Origin: Bryobacterales bacterium | Lineage (GTDB): Bacteria > Acidobacteriota > Terriglobia > Bryobacterales > Bryobacteraceae | Direction: 5' to 3' | Assembly: GCA_016721425.1 (NCBI GenBank) | Contig: JADKID010000041.1 | Coordinates: 124,001 to 188,000, forward strand | DNA: 64,000 bases | Part shown: one piece after another, positions 1-9,300 of the stretch | How positions within the stretch are numbered: the first letter of the stretch is position 1 | How the letters are laid out: each line of letters starts with the position of its first letter | Made by a program: the position numbers and the translations under genes | The notes under the pieces: generated by a model | Databases searched by the model: none | The model's input: only the letters and a program-made list of their open reading frames with translations | What the model was told of the DNA's origin: nothing

Positions 1-504
1 CGTTCCATCCACCTCAGTCACCACCACTTCATAGGCGGCAGCTTGAGGTATCGCCTCCCAACTGAACTCAACCGGCGCCGTGTCCAGGTCGCCGGCCGGA
101 GCCAGAATTCGGATCTGGGAGGAACGGACTGTGGTCGAGTGGCTATCCACCAGCGAGGGCCCCGCCATGTGACGCAGTTGCAGGCTGCCGGCCACTACCA
201 GCAGTGCCGCGGCACAAGTGTAGGCAAAGCGGGGGAGCGGTGCGGCTGGGAACCAGGATAGCCACTTGCGGCGGGTAACCGGCGGCGCCGCGGGTTGCAG
301 ACGGGCTTCCATCCACGCCAGATCCTGCTGTTCGGCCGCGCCAGCTTCCCCGGCCAGAAACTCCCTCAGACTGGCGAGCTCATATTCGCAAACCGGGCAG
401 ATGTCGACGTGCGCCTGCGCCTCGGGCAGGCGGCCCTCCAGCAGCGCTTCCAGATCGGCTGGCGTCAGACAATCTTCGCCGCGGATGATCTCCTCAGGCC
501 TCAC
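1..504 (-). CDS. Anti-sigma factor with zinc-finger motif (3' end cut by window edge)
   Basis: Reads from a GTG at 504 to the left edge without a stop (168 codons visible). Seen: an H32-x3-C36-x2-C39 motif of the zinc-binding anti-sigma type near the N-terminus, one hydrophobic segment at about residues 93-109 and then a segment of the 'SWEAIPQAAAY' kind typical of fibronectin-like or carbohydrate-binding-like periplasmic domains. The family binds its partner ECF sigma factor in the cytoplasm and senses envelope signals through the outer part. The start codon lies 11 bases inside the end of the sigma gene, so the pair is translationally coupled. Start choice rests on this overlap; no other start is near. 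Confidence 0.75.
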   Translation of the reverse strand, partial: MRPEEIIRGEDCLTPADLEALLEGRLPEAQAHVDICPVCEYELASLREFLAGEAGAAEQQDLAWMEARLQPAAPPVTRRKWLSWFPAAPLPRFAYTCAAALLVVAGSLQLRHMAGPSLVDSHSTTVRSSQIRILAPAGDLDTAPVEFSWEAIPQAAAYEVVVTEVDGT

Positions 505-1081
505 TTTGCAGCCTCCAGCGGCGTGCCGCTTCGCCGAGTTTGCGGCGCGCTGAGACGATGAATGCTTTGGCCCCGCTGGCGTTGGACAACCCCAGTGCGC
601 GAGTGATGGCGTCCAGAGGCATCTCGTCCATGAAATGCATCAGGAAGACCCGCCGCTCGGTCTCTTCCAGCGAATTGCGGATCCAGCTTCTGGCCAGCGC
701 GAGTTGGTCCCGCCGGGCCAGTTGATCCTCCATGGGGCCGTTGTCCGGCGCCGCCAGAAAGGACAATGCCTCTTCGCCCGTGGTATCCGGTTGCGTGGCG
801 CGGGATTTCACATGATTCAGGCAGTGGTTCCGGCAGATGGTGTAGAGCCACGTGGAGAACTTGGAGTTGCCCTGGAAACTGTCCAACCGGCGGAATGTCT
901 GGGCCAGAACCTCCTGGGAGAGATCCAGTGCCTCTTCGCGATCGGCCGAATAGCGCAGGCACCACAGCGCCACCTTGCGCTGATGGCGGCGGAACAGCTC
1001 CTCCACGTAGGGATCCGACGGAGAGGCCGCGCCGCCGGAGCGGGAGCGGCTGATCAACTCCTCGTCGCTGAGCTGCTGCAT
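494..1081 (-). CDS. ECF-type RNA polymerase sigma factor
   Basis: 195 residues, the usual ECF length. Region 2 lies at about residues 25-95, with the core-binding and -10-reading helix around 'FSTWLYTICRN' and the following 'HCLNHVKSR'. Region 4 (residues 130-185) ends in a helix-turn-helix with 'RALGLSNASGAKAFIVSARRK'. A Pro/Asp-rich linker separates them. It presumably directs core polymerase to a small envelope-related regulon and is held by the anti-sigma factor encoded immediately downstream and overlapping it. The 157 bases upstream contain an inverted GGAAC repeat but no convincing ECF promoter. Confidence 0.9.
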   Translation of the reverse strand: MQQLSDEELISRSRSGGAASPSDPYVEELFRRHQRKVALWCLRYSADREEALDLSQEVLAQTFRRLDSFQGNSKFSTWLYTICRNHCLNHVKSRATQPDTTGEEALSFLAAPDNGPMEDQLARRDQLALARSWIRNSLEETERRVFLMHFMDEMPLDAITRALGLSNASGAKAFIVSARRKLGEAARRWRLQSEA

Positions 1082-1238
1082 TCGCGAACTGGACCTTCCT
1101 GGCCGTCCGCCTGGTCGTCTTCATGCTCTGTTGGACAAAGCCTCAGACGCCAGGGAACAGGTTCCTCTGCACATTCACGCGGCAATTGGCCTGCTCTTCA
1201 TGATACTGGAGGGCAGCTCCAACCCACCAACGGGCCGC

Positions 1239-2459
1239 CTACTCCGGCTTGCCGTTCTTGAAGATCTTGCTCAAACCCTTGATGGCGCGGTCCACTTCCT
1301 TCTCTGTGAGGATATAGGGCGGCAGCATGCGTAGCACCGTATCGTGCGTCACGTTGAACAGCAACCCCTGCTCCATCCCTTGCCGGACGAAGTGGCGGCA
1401 CGGAAAGGCCGTCTCCACGCCGATCATCAGCCCGAAGCCGCGCACGTCCTTGATGATGGAATGCTTGCGCTGCAACTGTCGCAGGGCGTCGAAGAAGTAC
1501 GCGCTGACGCGCTGCATCTGCGGCATCAGTTCGTCGAGAATGTCGTAGAACTCCAGCGCCACACGGCAGGCCAGCGCGCCACCGCCAAATGTCGTGCCGT
1601 GCATGCCGGGTCCGATGGAGGATGCCGCTTTCTCATTGCACAGCACCGCGCCCAGCGGCAGTCCGCAGGCGATTGGCTTTGCCATGGTTACGATGTCGGG
1701 CATCACCGCCGGAGTGTGCAGTTGATAGGCAAAGTGCGTGCCGGGCCGTCCGATGCCGCACTGGATCTCGTCAAAGACCAGCAGTGCGTTGTGGCGGTCC
1801 GCCAGCTCGCGCGCCTTGCGCAGCCACTCAGCGGAGATCGGATAGATGCCGCCTTCGCCCTGGATGGTCTCCACGAATATAGCCGCCGTGCGGTCTGTGA
1901 CTGCCGCCTCAAACGCCGCCTCGTCGCACACGTTCACGAACTTCACGCCCGGCATCAACGGCTCAAAATCCTTGCGGTACTTGGGCTGGCCGGTGATGGA
2001 GAGCGCACCCACCGTGCGGCCGTGAAAGCTGTTTTCCAGCGCGACGATCTCGAATTTGTCATCGCGCAGACGGCGGCCGTGGCCATGCGCCATCTTCACC
2101 GCGCACTCCACTGCCTCCGTGCCGGAGTTGCAGAAGAACGTCCGCTGCATTCCGCTGGTCTCGGAGAGCTTCTTCGCTAGCGGGCCCTGATACTCGTGGT
2201 AGTACAGGTTGGAGCTGTGGATCAGCAGCGATGCCTGCTCCTTGATCACCCGCATAATGCGCGGATGAGCATGGCCCAGCGAGTTTACGCCGATACCGGA
2301 AATCAGATCCAGATAACGCTTGCCGCTGATGTCCCAGAGCCAGCAGCCCTTGCCGCGCTTCAGCACCATCGGATAGCGCGAGTAGTTCTGTAAGAGATAA
2401 GCCCGTTCCAGGTCCATCACCGCCGTGGAGGCTGAAACGGTTGTGTCAACACTTCCCAT
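1239..2459 (-). CDS. argD: Acetylornithine/ornithine-type class III aminotransferase
   Basis: PLP enzyme of the class III family, about 400 residues. Seen: 'NSGTEAVECAVK' (cofactor phosphate loop), 'VFDEIQCGIGR' (Asp that contacts the pyridine ring) and 'TMAKPIACGLPLGA' with the Schiff-base lysine. The family transfers an amino group from glutamate to N-acetylglutamate semialdehyde in arginine synthesis; 4-aminobutyrate or succinylornithine aminotransferase is an alternative I cannot exclude. It follows glutamate synthase in the same direction, which fits its use of glutamate as donor. The start is uncertain: ATG 2459 is used here, ATG 2504 would overlap the upstream gene by 20 bases, and family similarity only begins near 'LERAYLLQNY'. 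Confidence 0.8.
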   Translation of the reverse strand: MGSVDTTVSASTAVMDLERAYLLQNYSRYPMVLKRGKGCWLWDISGKRYLDLISGIGVNSLGHAHPRIMRVIKEQASLLIHSSNLYYHEYQGPLAKKLSETSGMQRTFFCNSGTEAVECAVKMAHGHGRRLRDDKFEIVALENSFHGRTVGALSITGQPKYRKDFEPLMPGVKFVNVCDEAAFEAAVTDRTAAIFVETIQGEGGIYPISAEWLRKARELADRHNALLVFDEIQCGIGRPGTHFAYQLHTPAVMPDIVTMAKPIACGLPLGAVLCNEKAASSIGPGMHGTTFGGGALACRVALEFYDILDELMPQMQRVSAYFFDALRQLQRKHSIIKDVRGFGLMIGVETAFPCRHFVRQGMEQGLLFNVTHDTVLRMLPPYILTEKEVDRAIKGLSKIFKNGKPE

Positions 2460-2484
2460 CTCCCTATGGTAAATGAGTCGCGCG

Positions 2485-4914
2485 CTATTCGACGACGAAG
2501 CCATCCAGATCCAGGTAACATCCGGCGATCTGGCCCCTGGCGCCGGGAGGCGGGAACACCATTTGGAGAGTGTGCTCTCCGGCCTCGGCCGCCCGGAATG
2601 GCGCTGAGATCTGTTGCCAGTGCGTGACGTCGGAATACTGGTTGAGCCGGAGCGGTTCGCCTTGATCGATGGAGATGCGACCCTCGCAGCGGTTGGCGGC
2701 CGAAGTGTAGATCAGCCTTACGGCCGCGCCGCGGAAATGGACCTTCAGGCTGGATTTGGGGTCGTTCGTATAGACCAGCGTGCTGCGCAAGGCGCCCTGG
2801 AATTGGAGATCCCGGGTCCAGTGGCCCTCAAACGTGACGTACTGGTTGTATTCATCGTGCTGGCCAAGCCCGGCGTAGGGCTGCGCCCGCTTGGCGCCGT
2901 TTCCGCCGGCGGGCGTCCAGCGCCTCAGTTCGATTCCGCCGGCCTCCGTCACAGGCAGGGTGAACGTTTCCATGAACCGGCGCGCATGCACGTTTGAGAC
3001 CGCACGCCAACTGCCAGCCGCCGGGGCGATGAAATAGGCGATCTTCTGGCTCTGCGCCAGCCAGTCAATGGAGTCCGCGGATTGAGCCTCCGCCATCTGC
3101 GTGTAGAACGGTTCGCTGTGCCAGGAGTTTGTCAGCGAATGGCCATGAAAGTCTGCAACCGCGTTCCCCTCCAACCAGGCCACGCGCGCCTGCGGATCGT
3201 TGGCGTTGAGCCAGTTCACCAGCTTCCGCTCGGGCGCCATCTCCAGCAGATAGCGGTCCACCGAGGCCGGGTCCAGCACCTGGTTGAGTGCGAAACCCCG
3301 GTGGTAGTAGCCCGCAGCCGGCAGCAGAGCCAGATTGACCAGGAACGTCACCGCCGCCGCGGCGGCGATGGCGCGTCCCGTCCACTCGTGGTGCAGCCGG
3401 AAGGACGCCACCGCTATGCCGCCCAGCAGGGTGAACATCGGCAGTGCCGGATAGAGATACCGCAGATAGGATTGCCCCAGGTACGTCAGAATACAGCCCA
3501 CGATGCTCACGCCCAGCAGGATCTTGCCCGTCCTTGGCCAGCGCTGCCGCCAGCCCACGATACACAGCGGAACCAGGACAAAAAAGAAGACGCCCATCGA
3601 GCCATCCAGGCCCTCGATGAAGCGGCGCGAATGGAACGTGATGTCATACCACGTCGTGGTGGATAGCCGCGTCAGATAACGTGGATTGGTGAAGTTCGCC
3701 GCCTGATGGAAATAGGGCGAACGGAACCAGGCGTTGAACATCGGGAAGAAGGGATTCTGCGTGCGCAGCCACGCCTCCCAATACGGGAAGCCGCCCACGA
3801 TGATCAATAGTGGCGCTGCCCGGGAGAGGTGTTGGGGTTTCACCAGAAACACCACAATCACAAAGAGAGGAGCAATATAGGCCCAGGCGCCCAGCTTGGA
3901 GGCCGCCGCCATTCCGGCAAGAAACGCGCAAGCCAGGAAGTACACGCTCCGGCGATCCTTCAGATGAATCCGCAGCAGAAGAATCGAGCCAAACAGCATG
4001 GCCGCGACGAAGTTCTCCACAAACAGCGAGCCCGTCACCTGCTGAGTGAGCGGGGTGGAGAGGAATCCGCCCACTAACGCGGCGCACATCCAGCCTGGGA
4101 CGCGCGCGTGGAGCCGCTCATAGAGGGTCCACGCGATCAGGGCGAGAATAGCGCAGTTCAGCAGGCGGGCCGCCGGCTCGCCGCCCAGCATCCACGCAAA
4201 CGTGAAGGCCCAGTCGCCGCCCATCGGCATCACGGCCCAGATGAACTCGTGCACGTCAAACGCCCAGAAATGAGCGGAGGCCATGCGGGCCGGGATCACC
4301 ATGTGCATGGCGAGGCCATCGGCGCTCACTTCCGGCTTCAGGGCCGCCAGCCACGCACAGAACAGAGGGAACAGCGCCGCGGCCAACGGGGCCAGGTCGC
4401 GTCGCGTTTTGGCGTATTCCAATTGGAAGTCAGGCAACAGGCGCCGCCGCAGCGCGTAGGCGATCGGCAAAGCGGGCAGCAGCCAGTAGATCCAGCGGTA
4501 GTGGATGGGCCAACGCGAGGTCGCCATCACGAAGAACACCCAGGACGCCAGGCCGACGAAGACGGGCAACTGGAGGTTCTTTGTCAAGAACTGCGGCTGC
4601 GACCGGAACCAGATGGCGCCCATCGCCCAGCAGGAGATGGCCAGATAGCCGATGGCCACCGGCGCCACGAATCCGACGGCCAGTCCGGTGTAGACAAAGG
4701 TCAACGCTGCTACCAGCGGCAAATACCAGCGCGGGATCAACCAGATGGCCGCGGCGGAGATGACCGTGTAGAGCCCGGCGAAGATCAACAGCCGTTGCAG
4801 CCCCGCCGGTTCCCACAGATTCTGGCGAAAGACCCCGTTGTTAAGTAGCCCGAAGACAGTGAGGCCCGCGAGCACAAGCAGCACTGCCCAGGCGATGACA
4901 CGCTGGAGATACAT
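2485..4914 (-). CDS. Large multipass membrane protein, glycosyltransferase (GT-C)-like
   Basis: 809 residues. The first ~530 residues hold roughly a dozen hydrophobic segments, including an early loop with 'HMVIPARMASAHFWAFDVHEF' and a 'PFFPMFNAWFRSPYF' loop, the general layout of GT-C or ArnT/PMT-like enzymes that move sugars from polyprenyl-phosphate carriers. The C-terminal ~130 residues look like a soluble beta-sandwich ('VHFRGAAVRLIY', 'LDLDGFVVE'), as in appended carbohydrate-binding domains. I cannot point to a certain catalytic Asp. It lies 23 bases after gltD and before argD in an apparent operon, although its role there is not obvious. Substrate unknown. Confidence 0.55.
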   Translation of the reverse strand: MYLQRVIAWAVLLVLAGLTVFGLLNNGVFRQNLWEPAGLQRLLIFAGLYTVISAAAIWLIPRWYLPLVAALTFVYTGLAVGFVAPVAIGYLAISCWAMGAIWFRSQPQFLTKNLQLPVFVGLASWVFFVMATSRWPIHYRWIYWLLPALPIAYALRRRLLPDFQLEYAKTRRDLAPLAAALFPLFCAWLAALKPEVSADGLAMHMVIPARMASAHFWAFDVHEFIWAVMPMGGDWAFTFAWMLGGEPAARLLNCAILALIAWTLYERLHARVPGWMCAALVGGFLSTPLTQQVTGSLFVENFVAAMLFGSILLLRIHLKDRRSVYFLACAFLAGMAAASKLGAWAYIAPLFVIVVFLVKPQHLSRAAPLLIIVGGFPYWEAWLRTQNPFFPMFNAWFRSPYFHQAANFTNPRYLTRLSTTTWYDITFHSRRFIEGLDGSMGVFFFVLVPLCIVGWRQRWPRTGKILLGVSIVGCILTYLGQSYLRYLYPALPMFTLLGGIAVASFRLHHEWTGRAIAAAAAVTFLVNLALLPAAGYYHRGFALNQVLDPASVDRYLLEMAPERKLVNWLNANDPQARVAWLEGNAVADFHGHSLTNSWHSEPFYTQMAEAQSADSIDWLAQSQKIAYFIAPAAGSWRAVSNVHARRFMETFTLPVTEAGGIELRRWTPAGGNGAKRAQPYAGLGQHDEYNQYVTFEGHWTRDLQFQGALRSTLVYTNDPKSSLKVHFRGAAVRLIYTSAANRCEGRISIDQGEPLRLNQYSDVTHWQQISAPFRAAEAGEHTLQMVFPPPGARGQIAGCYLDLDGFVVE

Positions 4915-4937
4915 GTAGGTTCAAGAACCGCGAACCA

Positions 4938-6344
4938 TCAGTCTCTCAGAAAAATGTCAACGCCTTTCGCCGCCTTGCGCCCCTCGGCGATAGCCCACAC
5001 CACCAGAGACTGGCCGCGACGCACGTCGCCGGCCGCGAACACGCCGGGGACGGAGGTCATGTAGCTCTCATCCGCCTTCACGTTGCCGCGCCCGTCCAGC
5101 TCCACGCCGAGCTGTTCAATCAGCCCGCTCTTCACCGGACCGGTGAACCCCATGGCCAGCAGCACGAGATCCGCTTCAAACTCCTGCTCCGTGCCGGCGA
5201 GGGGTGCGAACTTCGGAGGCGCCCCGACGCTGGTGGTCTTCAGTGCCCTCACGTTGCCTTTGCCGTCGCCCAGAAACTCCGTGGTCAGGATGCCCCAGTG
5301 CCGCTGGCCGCCCTCTTCGTGCGACGTCTCCGTGCGCAGCATCAGCGGCCACAGAGGCCAGGGCGTCGATGCCGCGCGCGTTTCCGGCGGCGTGGGCATG
5401 ATTTCAAACTGCCGGATGGATTTTGCCTTGTGGCGGTGCGACGTGCCCAGGCAATCGGCGCCCGTGTCGCCGCCGCCGATGATGATCACGTTCTTGCCCT
5501 CGGCCGAGATCCACTCTTCCGCAGGCACGGTGTCTCCGGCATTGCGCTTGTTGTTCAGCGGCAGAAACTCCATCGCGAAATGGACGCCCTTCAACTCGCG
5601 TCCCGGGATGTTCAGATCGCGCGGCTGCTCCGCTCCGCCCGCCAGCAGGACGGCGTGGAAGTCCTTCTTCAGGGCCTCCACCGAGATGTCCACGCCCACA
5701 TGGCAGCTGGTCTTGAACGTCACACCCTCCGCCGTCATCTGCTCCATGCGGCGATCGATGTGATGCTTCTCCATCTTGAAATCAGGGATGCCGTAGCGCA
5801 GCAGGCCGCCCACGCGGTCCGCCTTTTCGAACACCGTCACCAGGTGCCCGGCGCGCGCCAGTTGCTGCGCGGCCGCCAGGCCGGCCGGCCCGCTGCCCAC
5901 CACGGCTACGCGCTTGCCCGTGCGTTGTGCCGGCGGCTCCGGGTGAATCCAGCCCTCGCTCCAGGCGTGGTCGATGATGGAGCGCTCAATCGCCTTGATC
6001 GCCACCGGCGGCTCGTTGATGCCCAGCACGCACGCTGATTCGCAGGGCGCGGGGCAGATGCGGCTGGTGAACTCCGGGAAATTGTTGGTCGAGTGCAAGT
6101 CGCGGATCGCATCCCGCCACCGGCCGCGGTACACCATGTCGTTCCAGTCCGGAATCAAGTTGGTCAACGGGCAGCCGTTGTGGCAAAACGGCACGCCGCA
6201 ATCCATGCAGCGCGCGCCCTGCGTCTTCACCTTCTCGTCGGGCAACGGCTGATAAACTTCAAACCAATCGTTCAGCCGCTCCGCCACGGCGCGCCGTCCA
6301 AAAGTCTCGCGCTGGAATTCGAAGAAACCGGTCACCTTACCCAT
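4938..6344 (-). CDS. gltD: Glutamate synthase (NADPH) small subunit
   Basis: 468 residues, normal for the beta subunit. Seen: two N-terminal cysteine clusters for [4Fe-4S] centres ('CMDCGVPFCHNGCP' near residue 43 and 'CPAPCESAC' near residue 97), an FAD-binding 'VVGSGPAGLAAAQQLARAG' and an NAD(P)H-binding 'IIIGGGDTGADCLG'. The subunit passes electrons from NADPH to the large subunit, which makes two glutamates from glutamine and 2-oxoglutarate. Its ATG overlaps the end of gltB by 8 bases and is preceded by AGGAGG at good spacing, so it is translated in step with gltB. Confidence 0.97.
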   Translation of the reverse strand: MGKVTGFFEFQRETFGRRAVAERLNDWFEVYQPLPDEKVKTQGARCMDCGVPFCHNGCPLTNLIPDWNDMVYRGRWRDAIRDLHSTNNFPEFTSRICPAPCESACVLGINEPPVAIKAIERSIIDHAWSEGWIHPEPPAQRTGKRVAVVGSGPAGLAAAQQLARAGHLVTVFEKADRVGGLLRYGIPDFKMEKHHIDRRMEQMTAEGVTFKTSCHVGVDISVEALKKDFHAVLLAGGAEQPRDLNIPGRELKGVHFAMEFLPLNNKRNAGDTVPAEEWISAEGKNVIIIGGGDTGADCLGTSHRHKAKSIRQFEIMPTPPETRAASTPWPLWPLMLRTETSHEEGGQRHWGILTTEFLGDGKGNVRALKTTSVGAPPKFAPLAGTEQEFEADLVLLAMGFTGPVKSGLIEQLGVELDGRGNVKADESYMTSVPGVFAAGDVRRGQSLVVWAIAEGRKAAKGVDIFLRD

Positions 6345-9300
6345 GCGACACCTCCTGGCCCAACGACGCCACCGGCCGGGTCAAGGTCACCTTGGGCATG
6401 TCGGCGGAGCGCGGCACGCCCAGCACCCGCTTGAATTCATGCGGGAACACTTTCACAAATTTCGGCAGCATCGCGTACCAGTTCTCCAGAATCCAGCTTC
6501 CGCGAGGCGAATTGGTGGCCTCGACGTGTTTCTCAATCAGCGTCCTCACCAGATCCACGTCGCGCGGATCAGTCATGGGGTCCAAGTCCACGCCAGAGCG
6601 GTTGCAGGCGCGCTGCCGGAACTCGCCCGTCTCGTCCAGCACGTAGGCGATGCCGCCCGACATGCCAGCCGCGAAGTTTTTGCCTGTGCGGCCCAACACC
6701 ACCACCAGGCCCTTGGTCATGTACTCGCAGCCGTGGTCGCCCACGCCCTCCACCACCGCCGTGGCGCCGGAGTTGCGCACGGCGAAGCGCTCGCCCGCCA
6801 TGCCGTTGAAGAATGCCTCGCCGCTAGTGGCGCCGTAGAGCACTACGTTGCCGATCAGGATATTGTCCTCCGGCACAAACGACGACCCGCGAGGCGGGTA
6901 GACGATGATGCGCCCGCCGGAGAGGCCCTTGCCCACGTAGTCGTTGGCGTCGCCTTCCAGCGTCAGCGTCACACCCGGTGCGAGAAACGCCCCAAAGCTC
7001 TGGCCCGCGCTGCCATGGAAGTCGCAGCGGATCGTGTCGGCCGGCAGGCCCGCCGAGCCATACTTCTTTGAGATTGCCCCGGAGAGCATCGCGCCCACCG
7101 TGCGGTGGACGTTGCGGATGGGCAACCGGAACTCCACCGCAGTGCCGTCGTCAATCGCCTCGCGTGAAAACTCGATCAGCTTGAAATCCAGCGCCGTATC
7201 GATCCCGTGATCCTGCTTCGTCGTGCAGCGCCGCGCCACACGGCTCGGAGCCGGCGGATTGTACAGGATCGCCGAGAGGTCCAGCCCCTGCGCCTTCCAG
7301 TGGCTGAGTGCCTCGCGCATCTCCAGACGCTCCACGCGGCCCACCATCTCATCGACGGTGCGGTAGCCCAGTTTCGCCATGATCTGGCGCATCTCCTCCG
7401 CTACGAAGAAGAAGTAGTTCACCACCGCCTCGGGCTTGCCGGCGAACTTGGCGCGCAGCGCCGGGTCCTGTGTGGCAATGCCCACCGGGCACGTATTGAG
7501 ATGGCACTTGCGCATCATGATGCAGCCCAGCGCGATCAGCGGCATGGTGGAGAAACCAAATTCCTCCGCGCCCAGCAGCGTGGCGATGGCCACGTCGCGG
7601 CCCGTCTGCAGCTTGCCATCGGTCTGCACCCGGATGCGGCTGCGCAGATCGTTCATCACCAGCACCTGCTGCGTCTCCGCCAGGCCCAGCTCCCAGGGCG
7701 AACCCGCGTGGCGCAGAGAGGTCAGCGGACTGGCGCCCGTGCCGCCGCTGTCGCCCGAGATCAGCACCACGTCGGCATGCGCCTTAGCCACGCCCGCCGC
7801 CACGGTGCCCACACCCACCTCCGACACGAGCTTCACCGAGATGCGCGCGTCCGGGTTCACGTTCTTCAGGTCGTAGATGAGCTGCGCCAGGTCTTCAATC
7901 GAATAGATGTCGTGATGCGGCGGCGGAGACACCAGGCCCACGCCCGGTGTAGAGTGCCGCACTCGCGCGATCTCCACGTCCACCTTGTGACCCGGCAGTT
8001 GCCCGCCCTCGCCGGGCTTGGCGCCCTGCGCGATCTTGATCTGCAACTCGTCGGCGTTCACCAGATAATTCGCGGTCACGCCAAAGCGGCCGGAGGCCAC
8101 CTGCTTGATCGAACTGCGCCGCAGATCGCCGTTGGCGTCGCGCAGAAACCGCTCTTCGTCCTCGCCGCCCTCGCCGGTGTTCGATCGCCCGCCGATGCGG
8201 TTCATCGCGATCGCCATCGTCTCGTGCGCCTCTTTTGAAATGGAGCCGTAGCTCATCGCGCCGCTGGCGAAACGCTTCACAATCTCGCTGGCCGGCTCTA
8301 CGTCCTCAATCGGAATGGCCTCATCCGCCCACTTGAACTCCATCAGGCCGCGCAACGTGCAGAGCTGCTTGTTCTGGTGGTTGATGTGGTTGGCGAACTC
8401 TTCGTAGTTGGCGAAGTCGTTCTTTGTGACGGCGTGCTGGAGCTTCGAGATCGTCGTCGGATTGATCAGGTGGTACTCGCCCCGCGCGCGATATTGGAAG
8501 TTGCCGCCGGCGTCGAGCTCGGCGTCGGAGTCCGCCACCGGCGAAAGTGCGAACGCATGCTTGCGGCGCGATTCTTCCGCGATGACACCCAGCCCGATAC
8601 CCTCAATCCGCGAAGAAGTGCCAGTAAAATAGCGGTCCACCAGGCTGCTGGCCAGCCCGATGGCCTCAAACACCTGCGCGCCGCGGTAGCTTTGCAGCGT
8701 CGAGATGCCCATCTTCGAAAAGACCTTCAAAAGGCCCTTATTGACGGATTTTTTGTAGTTTTTGAGCGCTTTCGGGAAGTCTACGCCGTCCGGCAGCAGC
8801 CCGCGCTGCTCCATGTTCTCCAGCGTCTCAATGGCCAGATACGGGTTCACCGCGCTGGCGCCATAGCCGATCAGCAGGCAGAAATGCATCACCTCGCGCG
8901 GCTCGCCCGATTCGATAATCAGGCAGACCTGCGTGCGCGTGCCTTCCCGCACCAGATGATTGTGCACCGCGCTCAACGCCAACAACGATGGGATCGGCGC
9001 CAACTCTTCGTCGATGCCGCGGTCGCTGAGGATCAGCACCGTGTACCCCTGCTTGATGGCCAGCGACGCGCGCCGGCACACTCCGCTCAGGGCGCGCTCC
9101 AACTCCTGTGCCCCGCCCTCCACGCGATACATGATCGGCAGCGTGGTGGCCAGGAACTCGCCCAGGCTCACGCGGCGCAGCTTCTCCAGGTCACGATTGG
9201 TGAGGATCGGATGCTCCAGCTTGAGCGTGTGGCAGTGCTGCGGCGTCTCGGCAAGGATGTTGCGCTCCGTGCCCAGGTACGAGGTCAGCGACATCACCAG

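Noticed and set aside
1154..1165. Inverted repeat GGAAC-AG-GTTCC upstream of the sigma factor, resembling an ECF -35 box
   Set aside because: No matching -10 element at the normal 16-17 base spacing on either strand, so ECF autoregulation cannot be supported.
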